This document shows positions 25,961 to 37,512 of a stretch of 64,000 nt of DNA, in pieces; the first letter of the stretch is position 1, and every line of letters begins with the position of its first letter. Below the pieces are notes generated by a model. That model made no database searches and was not told where the DNA came from. It saw nothing but the letters and a program-made list of their open reading frames with translations. The stretch is from Linnemannia hyalina (lineage: Eukaryota; Mortierellomycota; Mortierellomycetes; Mortierellales; Mortierellaceae), in contig JAHRHY010000007.1 in NCBI GenBank assembly GCA_019671135.1, positions 868,001-932,000 of the forward strand, written 5' to 3'. The position numbers and the translations under genes were made by a program.

Positions 25961-26727
25961 CTACAGCTTGATGACTACAACAAGAACCATTACAAGGATA
26001 AGGATGGTCATCCAAGATCCTAGTATCAAGAAACATTGAACAGGGGGACATGTTAGTTTACATTGCACACGCGTCAACTATCAGCTTTTGCTTCATCTTT
26101 CTACGAGGGGGACAACGTGTTCAATATAAATGCAGTAACGCACACAGCACTTACCACATCCTTTAGTGCCCTTGGCAACTTTGGCCAACTGACGACCAGC
26201 AATCGAGAGACGATTTCCCGTGCGGTCCACAAGGTGCTCTGTATCATCCAACATGCCAACTTGCGACTCCAATTCATCATTGATCGTCAATCCAATCTCT
26301 TGCTGCCGTCCCAACGACACGCTGAGTCGATCCAAGTTCTGGTCCTGATCTATTGGAATGCGAGTAGAATAATATATCCGCATAGTTAGTTGCCGCGCTT
26401 TTGAGCCATGCATGCATTAGCGATACGAGTGCAAAATGATCAAGTATGCATGATGTTTACCATCCATAATTCGCTGATGCAGTTGGAGCATTTGGCTGTT
26501 GTCCAGATTATCGACTTCTACTTCGTTCTCTGAGAACCGCACAATCTTTGACCTAGAATGCTTTGACGAGTTTTGGTTCAGTCCAAGTAGCACAGCTCTA
26601 GAATGGTCCAAGAAAAGGATAGAAGCAGGTCAGTCGACTGGTCTGATTTTGTTCCTTGTTCGTGGGACAAACTTGTTGGCTGAAAAAAAGCATGACGCCA
26701 GAACTTTCTGAAAGACAGCCTCCTTTC

Positions 26728-26759
<32 letters not shown>

Positions 26760-27201
26760 CCTTGCGTCGGCGTCATCCTTGTCCTGGAGGAGCGCTTCCA
26801 GTTTCTCTAATTGCTGTTGCAGCTTGATGAGGGTATCTTCTCGACTTGCGAGTTCTTTTGACGGTCTATTTTAACCCCAGGAACAAAAGGAAAAAAAAAA
26901 GGAGTCTGTGTTAATGGACACATGGGGTGTGTTTTGCATTACCGATAGTACGTCCAATTTCAACTGAAAAAAAGAGGCGGGGGGGGGGGGGGAGTACATA
27001 CACAGAGCCGTCCTGTTCTGCTTGTGAGAGTTCTGCCTCGAGTTGTTGGAGTCCTTCTCTGAGACGGGGCATGTTCTTTTCGATGGTCTTGTCCTGTGAA
27101 GCCGAGCTGAGATTGTTGGTTCGACAGCGGTTTCGTTCAAAGACTGTGACAAGTGTGCTGTCTGCAATCAAGCCCAGCTTTGAACCCCAGTTGGCTTCCA
27201 T
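25961..27201 (-). CDS. SYN8: Qc-SNARE, syntaxin-8 type (SYN8)
   Basis: Membrane-anchored SNARE for endosomal/vacuolar fusion. Exons 27201-27002, 26865-26761, 26597-26461, 26349-26155 and 26019-25961 give 231 residues. An N-terminal helical region (LREGLQQLEAEL) is followed by the SNARE coiled coil. It begins DQDQNLDRLSVSLGRQQEIG and continues INDELESQVGMLDDTEHLVD, where the Gln of ESQ fits the central zero-layer position. A C-terminal transmembrane helix, WMTILILVMVLVVVIKL, ends the protein. Heptad pattern and size match mammalian syntaxin-8 and yeast Syn8. Exon 1 joins exon 2 as GT|A (Val); the G14 run and the 26-base T run both lie in introns. It is divergent from the DEAD helicase over 460 bp. 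Confidence 0.88.
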
Positions 27202-27661
27202 GGCGAGCTAGTGGTGTGTAATGAGTTTGAGAGGGGAAGTGTGTTGAGGAAGGCAAGAGAAGAGGAAGGAGAGTCGCTCAATGGGAGGTGAGGACAAGAG
27301 AGTGGAGTGAAGTTGACTGTTGGAGTGGGCGAGTGGGCCAAGAGTCGACGAAAACGTGGAAGGGAAGGAGTGTGAGGGAAAGGATACAATACGGAGTGTC
27401 TTACAGACAACTTGAACTGAATTCACTGACCGCCAAGCCATGAGAAAGAGAGGCGACCATCGTGACTTGCATACTGTGCACATTCAGCGCCCAAAAGCCA
27501 AAGGCTGGTCAAGGATCACACTCAGCCACCCTTCAGAAAGAGCTCACCGCTCGCCTCCACTTCTTCTTCCACAACCACACCTCGACCTGCATCCAAAAAA
27601 AAGCGATCAGGACAAGGATCAGGACCAAACGGGACACCAGCACACAACAACCAGGAATGTC
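27202..27661. promoter_or_regulatory. Divergent promoter, SNARE / DEAD helicase
   Basis: 460 bp between opposite start codons. It contains an in-frame upstream ATG at 27440 for the helicase, but the intervening 74 codons look like leader sequence (His/Pro/Lys-rich, CACAACCACACC) without domain content. Confidence 0.45.
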
Positions 27662-29850
27662 ATGACGCTTGACCGTTTTCATTCCAGTGATGTCCACATC
27701 AACGAGAACCTCGACTTTTCCTCCCTCGTCTCCAACCCTGTCCTCCTCAAGGGTCTGACAGAGTCCGGCTACCAACGGCCCTCACCGATCCAGCTCAAAA
27801 CTATCCCCATGGGCCGATTGGGTCTTGATATGATTGCTCAGGCAAAGTCTGGAACGGGCAAGACTGTAGTCTTTAGCGTCATTGCCATTGAGTCTGTCCT
27901 CTCTCAACTCCCCAAGGATCTTCTCGCCAACAATATCAGCAGCAGCAGCAGTGGTTCTGGATCCAAAAGTCAGCAGCAGCAGCAATGTCCTAGAGCAGTG
28001 ATTATTGCGCCAACGCGGGAGATTGCGGTCCAGATCCAGGATGTCATTGTCAACATTCTTCAGGGAGGACTCAACAAGTTAATCACCTGTGTCGCCATGA
28101 TTGGAGGAATGCCTATCCAGAAGGACAAGGAGAATTTGAAGCGGTGCTCGATCGTTGTGGGGACACCGGGGCGAGTGCTTTCGTTGGTCGAGACTGGACA
28201 TCTGGACACCAGCCATGTACGGTTGTTTGTGATGGACGAGGCTGACAAACTCATGGAGGATCTCTACAGAGACGATGTTTTCAAGATCTGTAAGGGATTG
28301 GGATCCAAGAAGCAAGTTATGGCGTTCTCGGCAACCTATGACGATGATCTGTTGGCGCATCTGGACAGGCTGGTCAAGAACCCTGTCTATGTGATGCTTA
28401 CTAACGGGACTCCCGAGCTTGAAGGTAAAACCCGCGGATCAAATTATCATGGACATGGATCGATCTACCATCCTCATGTACAAGTAATCTAACCCACGCG
28501 TCCTTCTTTCATTCTCTGTAGGTGTGCTGCAGTTCTACAAGACTGTGAAACTTAGTCAAGAGCAACAGGCGAGCTCAGTCTTTATGCGCCAAACACATCT
28601 CATGGAGGCGAAGTTTGCAGAGCTCGAGGGGATCTTTACCCACACACCTTTCTATCAGGCGATCGTGTTTCTGAACCATACAAGGCGGGCTACAGATCTG
28701 GTCAAGTTTCTGGCGCGAAGAGGCTGGCCAGCTATGCATATCGCCTCGGGAATCTCGCAAGTCGAACGTTTGGCTGTCATGGAGAAGGCGCGCAAATTTG
28801 AGATTCGCGTGCTTGTCTGTAGTGATCTGGTATGTTGTCCATTCGTTTCTCGCTGTATGCTCTTGCAAAAGGATACGTTTGAAGAACACCTACTAATGTT
28901 ATGCATTCGTTTTGCTTGATCAGATTGCGCGTGGAATCGACATTGACAGGGTCAACCTGGTTGTAAACATGGACCTGCCAAGAGACCCAGAAACCTACTT
29001 GCACCGTATTGGAAGGACAGGACGGTATGGAACCACAGGACTCGCAGTCAGCATCGTCGACGATACAGAGGTCAAAACGATCGAGATTCTCAAGAACGAT
29101 TTCTCGATATCGTTACACGAGCTTTCGGCGGACGACAAGACTTATAGCGATCTTGGTCAGCAGAGCAAGAATGGACATCATACGCGACCGCTGCAGATTG
29201 TTGCTGATCAGGAGCAATTCAAGCTTTTGGAGGCCGCGAGGAAGGACAAGGAGAGGGAGATACGGGATGCGGGAGGAAAGGGGGCTTTGGATGATGTTGA
29301 GTCTAGTCATGTAGCTGAGTTTCAACAGGAGAGTCTGAAGAAGAAGAGAGCCTTGGATGCAGCTGAAAGCAAGGAGCAGATAGCTACAAAGCGCAAGGAG
29401 TCTCCTACACGCAAGAAGCGTAAACTGGACAGGAGGATGCCCTTGCCCCTGCCCTCACCTGTGGCCTCTGAGCAGCCAGCCTCCGTAGCTGAACCTCCGC
29501 ACAAAGAGACTTGGTCTCCAGAAGGCGATATTCAGCATGTCGTCAACGGCGTGGATGCGGTTCGTACAGAGGAAGCTGCCGAAGAGACCACCGAGTCGCA
29601 TGATCATTATGCTGGCCATAATGCGTGGTACCCTCCTGCACCGGACACGACCGCTTTCCCATACCTCAATCCATACATCCCTTACGCACCTCCAGCATAC
29701 TATCGTCAGTCCCCGTCTGCATATTCTCACCATGTACCATATTCACACTACTATCCCTATCCTCAGAGCTACCCTCCGTCCACACCATTCTTCCCACCAG
29801 ACTTGCCACTCTTTCCCAACGGACCTTCATTTTCTAGTCTCTTCCGATAA
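27662..29850 (+). CDS. DEAD-box RNA helicase, DDX20/Gemin3-like
   Basis: Exons 27662-28424, 28522-28829 and 28924-29850 give 665 residues. All DEAD-box motifs are present: Q motif GYQRPSPIQ, motif I AKSGTGKT (61-68), [17 protein letters not shown] (192-195), [13 protein letters not shown] and [10 protein letters not shown]. An N-terminal [20 protein letters not shown] and a conserved helicase core ending in a divergent tail fit DDX20 (Gemin3), the SMN-complex helicase linked to snRNP assembly. The C-terminal third is first Lys/Glu-rich with a basic cluster (RKKRKLDRR, possible nuclear signal), then Tyr/Pro/Ser-rich ([20 protein letters not shown]). The assignment to DDX20 rather than another DEAD subfamily rests on motif context and is moderate. 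It ends 75 bp from the stop of the convergent protease gene. Confidence 0.9.
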
Positions 29851-29925
29851 AAAAAAAAAGAGTTCTATTCCTAAAGACTTTCCTCTTCTCTATTATCATA
29901 CGCTTTTGATAAGGTAAAGAGCTAT

Positions 29926-32900
29926 TTACATCTCGTCGATGTTCTTGGTCTCGAGCTGGAACCCAATCTTCTTGAAGCCCTCATAGATATCCTTGACCTT
30001 GTTGGTGGCACTGGTAACAACGACATTGGACGACTCAGGGCTAAAGACCTTGATCAGATACTTGTCCATGGCATGCTGGAGATCAGCAGGCGTGACAGCC
30101 TGGACGCGCTCCAAGAATTCCTTGTTGTACTCTGCAGAGACCTTCTTCAGCACCTGGTTGACAAAGACCTCGGTCGCAGCCGCAGAGATGGTCTCCTCCT
30201 TGCGGACAATACGATAGACAATACTGGCCTTGGCACCCTCTAACTCCTGCTTGGTGAACTTGGACTTGCCCGAGGCATAGTCCTGGACGATCTGGTTGGC
30301 GAGGTTGAAGGCTCTCAGGGCATCGGGGGAGCGGTAGATGTTGAAGGACAAGAAACCCGACTCGACATCGACACGGAGGTTAGCGCCATAGACGGCGCCA
30401 CTTCCACGGAGCTGCTTCCAGAAGGGTCCTTCGAGCGTGTCGAGGCACTCACAGAGGACCAAGAGAGCAGCATAATCGGGATCCAAAAAGTCAGTGGGGC
30501 CGCGGGCGACGTGGGCAGCGAAAGAGCTCTCGATCGAGGGCATGTTGACGACGTAGCCCTTCTTGCCGGGAGCCTTGCCGGCCTCGCTCCAGACCTGGCT
30601 CGAGAAGGGGATGGGTGCCAGAGGGGAGGAATCCTTTTTGCCACCAAAGTTCTTGACCCAGGCAGTCTTGGGCTGATCCTGTCTGAGAACGTCACCCTGG
30701 ACCTGAATGTGGATGTTTGCAGGGCGAGTCACTAAACATTCATAGTGAAGATGAAAAAAAGTTATGCGTCAGTTAGGAAAGCCGTCAATGGGTTCGTGAT
30801 GAAAAGTCAAACAGTACAAATGCTTAGGGTTACGGAGCCTTACAGATCTCGCGGAGCTCGTTCATGGCCTTGATGACGGTGTCGGGCTCCTTCTCGAGCT
30901 GCTTGATGACCTCGGGCAAGAACTTGGACTGCTGCAAGATGCTCAACGAAGAAATGTTGGACTTTCCAGCGTCGTACGAAATAGCATCCATGCACACCCT
31001 GGACATCTACAAGTACGAAAACAATAAAATTGTGATGAGTGCCACAATAATAACCATCGCTAGCAACGGTTGCTTGGTGTTCAAGAGAAGGGGCCAAACG
31101 ACACTTACTCTAGATCCATCACGCTTCTGGGAAGGAATATCATTCAAGAGCTTGGTGGCAATGACCTTAAGACGATCAGCATCAAAGCGGGTATCCCAGG
31201 TCATTTTCTTGAGCCAGGCAATGCCCTCGGCGTACTTGGCGCGCTCAGTCTTGAGGAGGACAAGGGCTAACTGACGGAACATGGCGCTGACACCAACGCC
31301 GCAGTCATGGCTGACGGTATCCTGATCTAACAGCTTCACAACGATCTCGAAGGGAGTCTCCTCGCCAGTGGCAGGGTCGATCAAGGGAAGAGAGTAGAGC
31401 GAGTCAAAGTAGATGTCGAGGTATGGGCGGAGTCTTGCAGGGAGATCGGAGGTTGTGAGGAAGAGGCTCAATTCGACGAACTCCGATTTGATGTCTATGC
31501 ATCAAGGACATACAAGTTGGTTAGCATGATGTCCGAGAGACGAGAGGTTCAGGTCGTACATAGTGCAGCCAAATAGGAACAACAACTTACGATCAAACTC
31601 AATAAAGTAAGGAACCTCAGCGAGGTCGCTATCCAAGTGCTTCTGAACCTCGTTGTCGCTAAGTTTTGGGCGACAATAAAGCGAAGGTTAGGGAATGAGC
31701 TCAATAGCACGAGTCATTTTTTGTGGAAGGATGGCCAAGGGTGGTGAACTTACAACTTGGCGTCAGGCTGGCCGTGACCGGTGACGACCTTGATCATCTC
31801 GATGCCCTTGACATCAGGGATAGGGAAGTTGTCTAGAGAATAATTAGAGTAGATACGCATAAGTATGTTTGTGGCTTTCGCTCATAGACAAGAGACGACG
31901 ACGTTTGATCGAGTCATGTAGGGTGCTTACCAAAGATCTCGGCGGGGACGGGGATATCATTTTGAGCCCTGTGCTTCTCCAGCTCTTTCTCCAGCTCCTT
32001 CAGCTTCTCCTTGCCAAGAGACTTGCGCTGCTCCTCAATTCGCTTCTCCTCGTCCTCAGCCTGCTTGGCAGCGTGCTCAGCTGAAGGCTTGCCAATAATG
32101 GTGGCCCTCTTGGCATCAATAAAATACTCGCGGAGGTATGTCACCCAGGTGGCGTTGTCAAACTTGGCGACAGCGTCAAGGTTGTGAATATCGTCAACAA
32201 ATTCGGCAAGATCGCTGTCATCCTTCTTTCCGTACAGCGAGTGGATCAAGCAGGGCCAGGCCAAAGTCATATGGCTGGTCTCGAGACGATCAAGAAGCTT
32301 AAGCTTCTCGCGCTTGATCACGGCAGCCATGCGGTCCATGTCGAATCCATCCTTGGCAATCTTTTCCAGGATCGAGAAGAACTTTGGCTCAACCTCTTCC
32401 AGCTTCTCGGTAGGGACACTCTCGAATGCCAGGCGAATCTCAGCACGAATGCGCTGCTGGGTGATAAAGTCGACAGCTGTGAAGGAGCGGAATACCACAT
32501 TAGCTACATTGATTTTTGGTGGCGTAAATGCGCATTAATTTCAGTCAAAATTAACTTACAGGTGCAGTAAGGGTCCTCAATCTCGACCATCTCTTTCTTC
32601 AACACGGCAACAGCAGAGTCAGTGAGATAAGTCTCCAAGATATCCAAGGCTTGGAACGACAAGAAGTCCTGTTTTAAAGATGGCAAGTAGGAACAGAGGT
32701 AGTTAAGTAAGGCGGTTCTGTAGCCAGCTAGTTTGGAAGGGCATGACACACACCATACAGTGGTTGACTTACGGTGACTGGGGGACCAAACCAGTTGATG
32801 CCGACCTCGCCCATGTCCTCGTCCTCGGAGGGGAAGGTCACAGTCGTGTTGGTGGTCTCCTTCATGAGAGGAGCCTGAGGCGAGTCAACCCATGGGCTAT

Positions 32901-34978
32901 GATGCATTTTAATTGAACGATGGTGAGTAACGGGAATACATAGTACCAGCCTCAGTGCTAGTTGGATAACAATATAACAATAGTTTGCGCATGATCATAC
33001 CGTTTCATGGGAGGGAGGGGACCCTTGGAGATGATGCGCTCCTCAACAGGGCCGAGGGCCTTGAAAAGGTCGCTGTGCTCTACGCGTCCAGAGATGATTA
33101 AGCACAGGTTGTCGGGGCGGTAGTAGTCGCGGTGGTACTATTATAATCGAAAAAAGATATGTCAGTTATTGCCAAACGAAGAAAGGAGATTCGTCGATAT
33201 GTCATTGGATTGATATTGTACCTGGCGAACTAATGAGTAAAAAAAAGCAAGCGAGAATGATGGAGTTAGAGAGACGGGTACTTTATAGAGAAACCGCTGA
33301 CAATAGGTGCAAAGTATAGCAGAAAGCCAAGTCGTTTACTCTTTTCAGCCTTGAGAGAGCGAAGGCATGACATCAAACCACCGGTCTCATAGCGGTATCC
33401 AGAGTTCTCGGGGTACATGATGCGCTGACGCCTACGTAGATGATACATGAAGTTAAAGAAGGAGCGTCGCCGTTGTCTCCGAGCCGCGTCTCCAAGATTC
33501 AGTTGAGGTGCAGAATGGTATGGTGTCCTTACTTAAGATCCATGATAGAGTCGGCACTGTTCTCGCGACCCTGCATCTCACAGTAGACGACACCGGCGTT
33601 CTCACCGTCTCCGTTGATGTTGTGAACCTCCGTGTAGTAGGCAGCCTCGGTCATGGTAGGATACAGGATGTGATCAATGTAAACTGGAGTATCAGGGTTA
33701 GTACTAGTAATGATACATGTCAGACAATGGTGTAGACTAGCAGAGACTAGTAGCTAGTTTACTTACTGGGCATAATGTTCAGGAAACCTTCACTGCCGGC
33801 TGTGGCGATAGCTATTTTTTTTTCGAAAGGTACATTGGGTTGGATCGAGGATTGGAATTGTTAGGAGTTGGGTACAGTCAACTACGTCGAGTGGGGTATA
33901 TTGCCTCCCTTCAAAGCCTAGTCGGATGCGTTGTAAGAATCACGTACTGTAAGCGGTATGATCAACATCGGTCCCTATAGCAACAAAAATTGAATGAAGA
34001 AATGGAGTTAGCGAGGAAAACTAAAGTTTTACTTAGAGTTCACAGGCATAAAACAATAGGGAGGCGCCAAAGAGATGCTGATGCTTACAAGCATTGGTGC
34101 CGTTTGCCAAGGCACGGTTGGCAAGGCCATCGAGGACACCCTAAGAGTCGATGGTTGTTAAAGAAGGTAAGCATACATGAAGTCAACATCGGAGTTGGGC
34201 TTGGAGCTCTTGATTCTGCCTCGTGGTACTTTTTGTCCAGTACTCCATGCTCACGCCCAATCGTACACGGAGACTGAGGGCACAATAAAAGAGGCACAGA
34301 GAAAAAAAAGACTGACCTTGTAAGGGTAGAGCTCACTTCCCAGGAACACAAAACTGCAGCGAGAAGACGGCGGTGGTGGGAAAAAGAAAGAAGGAAAGAA
34401 AGAGAGGAAGTGAAGGTGAAAATGGCGAGAATGGGTAGAGAGCAAATGATTAGTAATGTCGGGGATCGATATCAGAATTGCATTGTCCTCTCTCGTCTCG
34501 CGTGGTCAATGGATCATGTCGTGGGTGTCCATACTGCTCCAAGGTGTGAGGGCAACCATCGTCGTCGAAGGCTAAGAAGAGGCAAGCGAATGATAACGTC
34601 CATAGTCATTAGTTTTTAATTGAAGCGTGATATCCACTTTCATATCTTGCTTGACGTGGCAACTAAACAATTGAGGCTTACACTCTGTGGCCAAGGTGAA
34701 GTATCCGTTGACAATGGGACCTGGAGTATTTGAGTGATGATGGGAAACGAAATAGAGGTTACTAAAGCGTGTCAAAAGCGAGCCAATATTCAGCATTCTC
34801 ACGGTGCAGCTCCGTTGAATATTGTTTTTTGCGCGTCAATCGACGGTGGGAATATGTGTGGAGAAGCACCTTCGTTGTCAACGTGGACCACGCTCAGACC
34901 GGTCTTTGAGGAGCGGAACTTTGTGATCTTGTTTCCGTTGACGGAGATCTCCTTTGTGATGACAAAGTTGGCAGCCAT
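29926..34978 (-). CDS. M16-family zinc metallopeptidase (inverzincin, YOL098C/Sdd3-like)
   Basis: Nineteen exons: 34978-34870, 34720-34682, 34571-34535, 34353-34317, 34140-34089, 33974-33948, 33811-33767, 33683-33533, 33431-33340, 33229-33222, 33137-33001, 32896-32773, 32668-32560, 32476-31931, 31832-31754, 31658-31591, 31494-31109, 31006-30844, 30731-29926. They join in frame to 1004 residues, the size of yeast YOL098C. The inverted zinc motif HTLEH is complete at 58-62, split between exons 3 and 4. The distal glutamate region EMQGRE follows. Two M16 halves and a C-terminal insulinase-like domain (LPGSRT-type, NFGGKK, NIHIQVQG) are recognisable. No mitochondrial presequence is evident, so a cytosolic peptide-degrading role is likely. 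Family physiology is poorly known. One exon is only 8 nt. Confidence 0.88.
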
Positions 34979-35467
34979 TGTGGGGTTGGGTAGAATGGGG
35001 AAGTGAGTGTGTGAAGGAATGAAAAAGAAAAAAAAGACAAAAAGGGGGCGTATGTATGACAAAAGAAAAGAGAAAGAAGAAAGCGTGGGTGATGGACAAG
35101 GGTGGCGCCTGTTTCAGGCTCCTTATTTCCCATCAGTACTGCATCCAATAGTGAGAACAAGGCTTAGCTGAAGAGAGAGTGACCGGGCCTTCGATGTTCA
35201 TTTGCGACTGACTTGGATTCAGCCTGGGGGTGGACACGCACAAAAGGGACGCAGCTGAGTCCTGATCCCAGCCACCGACGGACCTCATCGCGTAATCTCT
35301 CTCGCGCCTCCCTAATGAAAAAAAAACGGCGTCACTTGAAAAAAAAAAAAACTTTCTTTGGGGCTAAAGTACTGTACATAGACACCCTTTCTTTCTTTCT
35401 TTTCTTCACACTCCTTTAATAATCCCCCTTCTTCCTTACTCACTCACTCACTCACTCACTCAACGCA
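34979..35467. promoter_or_regulatory. Divergent promoter, M16 protease / SET chaperone
   Basis: 489 bp between opposite starts. The SET side has pyrimidine-rich TTTCTTTCTTTC and five tandem CTCA/ACTC units directly before the ATG (CACTCACTCACTCACTCACT at about 35441-35460). A-runs occur at 35321-35352. No TATA box recognised. Confidence 0.5.
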
Positions 35468-36882
35468 ATGACCGAAATCAATCAAGCCGCCGTCGAGGCT
35501 GTCCAGGACCAGCTCGAGGCTATCGCCAACGAGACCGAGAAGGTCGAGCTCCAGCTCGGTATGTTTGTTGTCTTCTTTTACTCTCATTGCCACCAACCTC
35601 ATGGCCTCCAAACAAAACAGGCTGATCAACTCACACAAACAGAGATTCGGATCCGAAAAGACTAAAGACACTCGAATCAACTTGAACCACGCCTTCTCAC
35701 ACGCGTCTCATTGTTTTCTTCTTTTGACAAATAGCCAACAAGCGCAACGAGCTTATGCTTCCCATCTTCGAGAAGCGTCGCAAGGTTATCGCCGAGATTC
35801 CCAACTTCTGGCCCACTCTCTTCAAGTTGAACGACGGTACCTCCCAGATGCTCGAGGAGTCCGATCTTCCTGTAAGCCTTGCCTTATTATGCATTGATTG
35901 TTATTTTCAGTGTACCACACGAAAAGAGAATCCACAGCAGGCATGTGGATCTATCTCTAACTGGTCAATGTTCTTGTCTTTTCTAGATCATCGACCACTT
36001 GACCGATATCTGGGTCAAGCACGACCCCAAGGATGCCCGCAACTACGAGATCGTCTTTGTAAGTATTCATGGAAAGGCTTTCGTTAGGTTGTTTATGTTG
36101 GTAAAGTACAATAGAGCACGAAGCTAACAATGGGCAATGGCTATGTTTACGATAGACCTTCGGCGATAACGAATACTTCACCAACAAGGAGTTGATCAAG
36201 AAGGTCGTCCTCAACGGTGACGAGCAGACTGCTGAGAAGTTCACGATCAACTGGAAAGAGGGCAAGGATGTCACCAAGAACTCCAAGCGCAAGAAGGATG
36301 CCGATGAGTCCGCCGACTCTTTCTTCTCCTGGTTCGCTGATGACGATGCCACCTTGGCCGATTATATCGCCAACCAGCTCTTCAGCGAGGCATTACAGTA
36401 CGTCTTTTTTGATATTCAATATCGATCTTGTCCTGATGTTTTATTATTGTTGACAACTCACCCCTGACGCTCTTGTGACTTGGTCTATATCTAGTTTGTA
36501 CATGAACGGAGGCGAGGACGATGACTTTGAGCTCGATTCTGATGACGAGGGTTCCGTCGACTTGGGTAAGTCATAGTTCCCTCTCTTTTTACAATTTTTT
36601 TTAGCTGCTAAGAATGTTTTCTCCGCTCTGAGGGACCCTGTGGGGACTTGAACGTGTATTGGACCCAGACCCGCACACCCAGACCCAAATTTAGAGCATA
36701 CTGTCTTACTTCACCCGCCGCCGTGAGCGAGTGTCTGTTCGCGATGTTTTGTCTCTACTCTCCACGGAAATACTCATTCTTATCGTTTTTTTTGTTGCTT
36801 CTCTTTCAATTGCAATATGATAGACGACGACGAGGATGACGAGGAGGTCGAGGAGCCCTCCAAGAAGAAGGGCAAGAAGTAA
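35468..36882 (+). CDS. SET/NAP-family histone chaperone
   Basis: Acidic nuclear chaperone that binds histones H3/H4 or H2A/H2B. Exons 35468-35558, 35735-35871, 35987-36058, 36156-36397, 36495-36565 and 36824-36882 give 223 residues. A long dimerisation helix (AAVEAVQDQLEAIANETEKV) is followed by the earmuff domain: KRRKVIAEIPNFWPTLF, DHLTDIWVKHDPKDARNYEI, ELIKKVVLNGDE. The SET-type signature SFFSWFADDD resembles the SFFTWF of human SET/TAF-I-beta. The C-terminus is a run of Asp/Glu (DDDEDDEEVEEP) ending in KKKGKK. Domain order and size favour SET/Vps75-type over classical NAP1, which is longer. AATAAA lies 44 bp after the stop. Confidence 0.93.
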
Positions 36883-37512
36883 ATTGTTTTTGCTGGTGGT
36901 GTAGTTCTTCTCTCTTTTGTTTGTAAATAAAAATAATCGCGTTCCACGCATGAACTGATGCGTGAGATACCAAGGATTCATGAAATGGATAGATGCATGA
37001 ATGATAATGCAAAAAAGGTGCGAGTGAAAGTGAAGTCATCGTTGTTCGTGGGACCCTTGTCGCTTGTTGATTTTGTGCTGAGGGATCCCGACTCGACCTT
37101 TGTGTATGTGTGTGTGTAATGAAATGTGCGTGTGAAGAACACGCCCCTTTTTAATCGTAATCGAACTTGGGTCATCAATCCAGAAGAGGTTGCCTTTTTC
37201 GCTCAACTTTTATTTTTCCCAACACCTTTCTTTTACTCTTTTTCTTTTTCTTTTTCTCTCTTCTCTTCCTTTTCTTCTTTTCCTTTTCCTTTTCCTTCAC
37301 ACCTTCTTCTTTTTCCTCCTTTTTCTTCTTCCGTCCTCTTTCCCATCCTCGCTCGACCCGGCACGACTTGACACGACACGACCACTCACAACGCAACTCA
37401 CTCCCTTCAAACAAAAAAGAAAAGCCCGATCTCCATACCTCCTAAAAACACTCAAGGGAAAAAGAAAGACAAGGGCTGTTACGCTTTACATTCATAAAAA
37501 ACACGCGACGAC
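36883..37512. promoter_or_regulatory. Intergenic region and promoter of VPS13
   Basis: 630 bp holding the SET 3' flank and then a ~130-bp nearly pure C/T tract (37200-37350) typical of fungal core promoters. The leader before the VPS13 ATG is A-rich. No gene is visible; reading frames in the C/T tract only encode Phe/Ser/Leu runs. Confidence 0.55.
36926..36931 (+). terminator. Poly(A) signal AATAAA of the SET gene
   Basis: AATAAA 44 bp downstream of the SET stop codon, within TTTGTAAATAAAAATAAT. Confidence 0.5.

Noticed and set aside
26945..26965. A possible 21-nt exon (LKLDVLS) within SNARE intron 1
   Set aside because: It cannot be joined without shifting frame or creating a stop; direct joining of 27002 to 26865 gives a continuous, sensible helix.
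27440..27661. Upstream in-frame ATG of the DEAD helicase
   Set aside because: The 74 extra codons are His/Pro/Lys-rich leader-like sequence in a divergent promoter; MTLDRF at 27662 is the better start, though cDNA could show otherwise.
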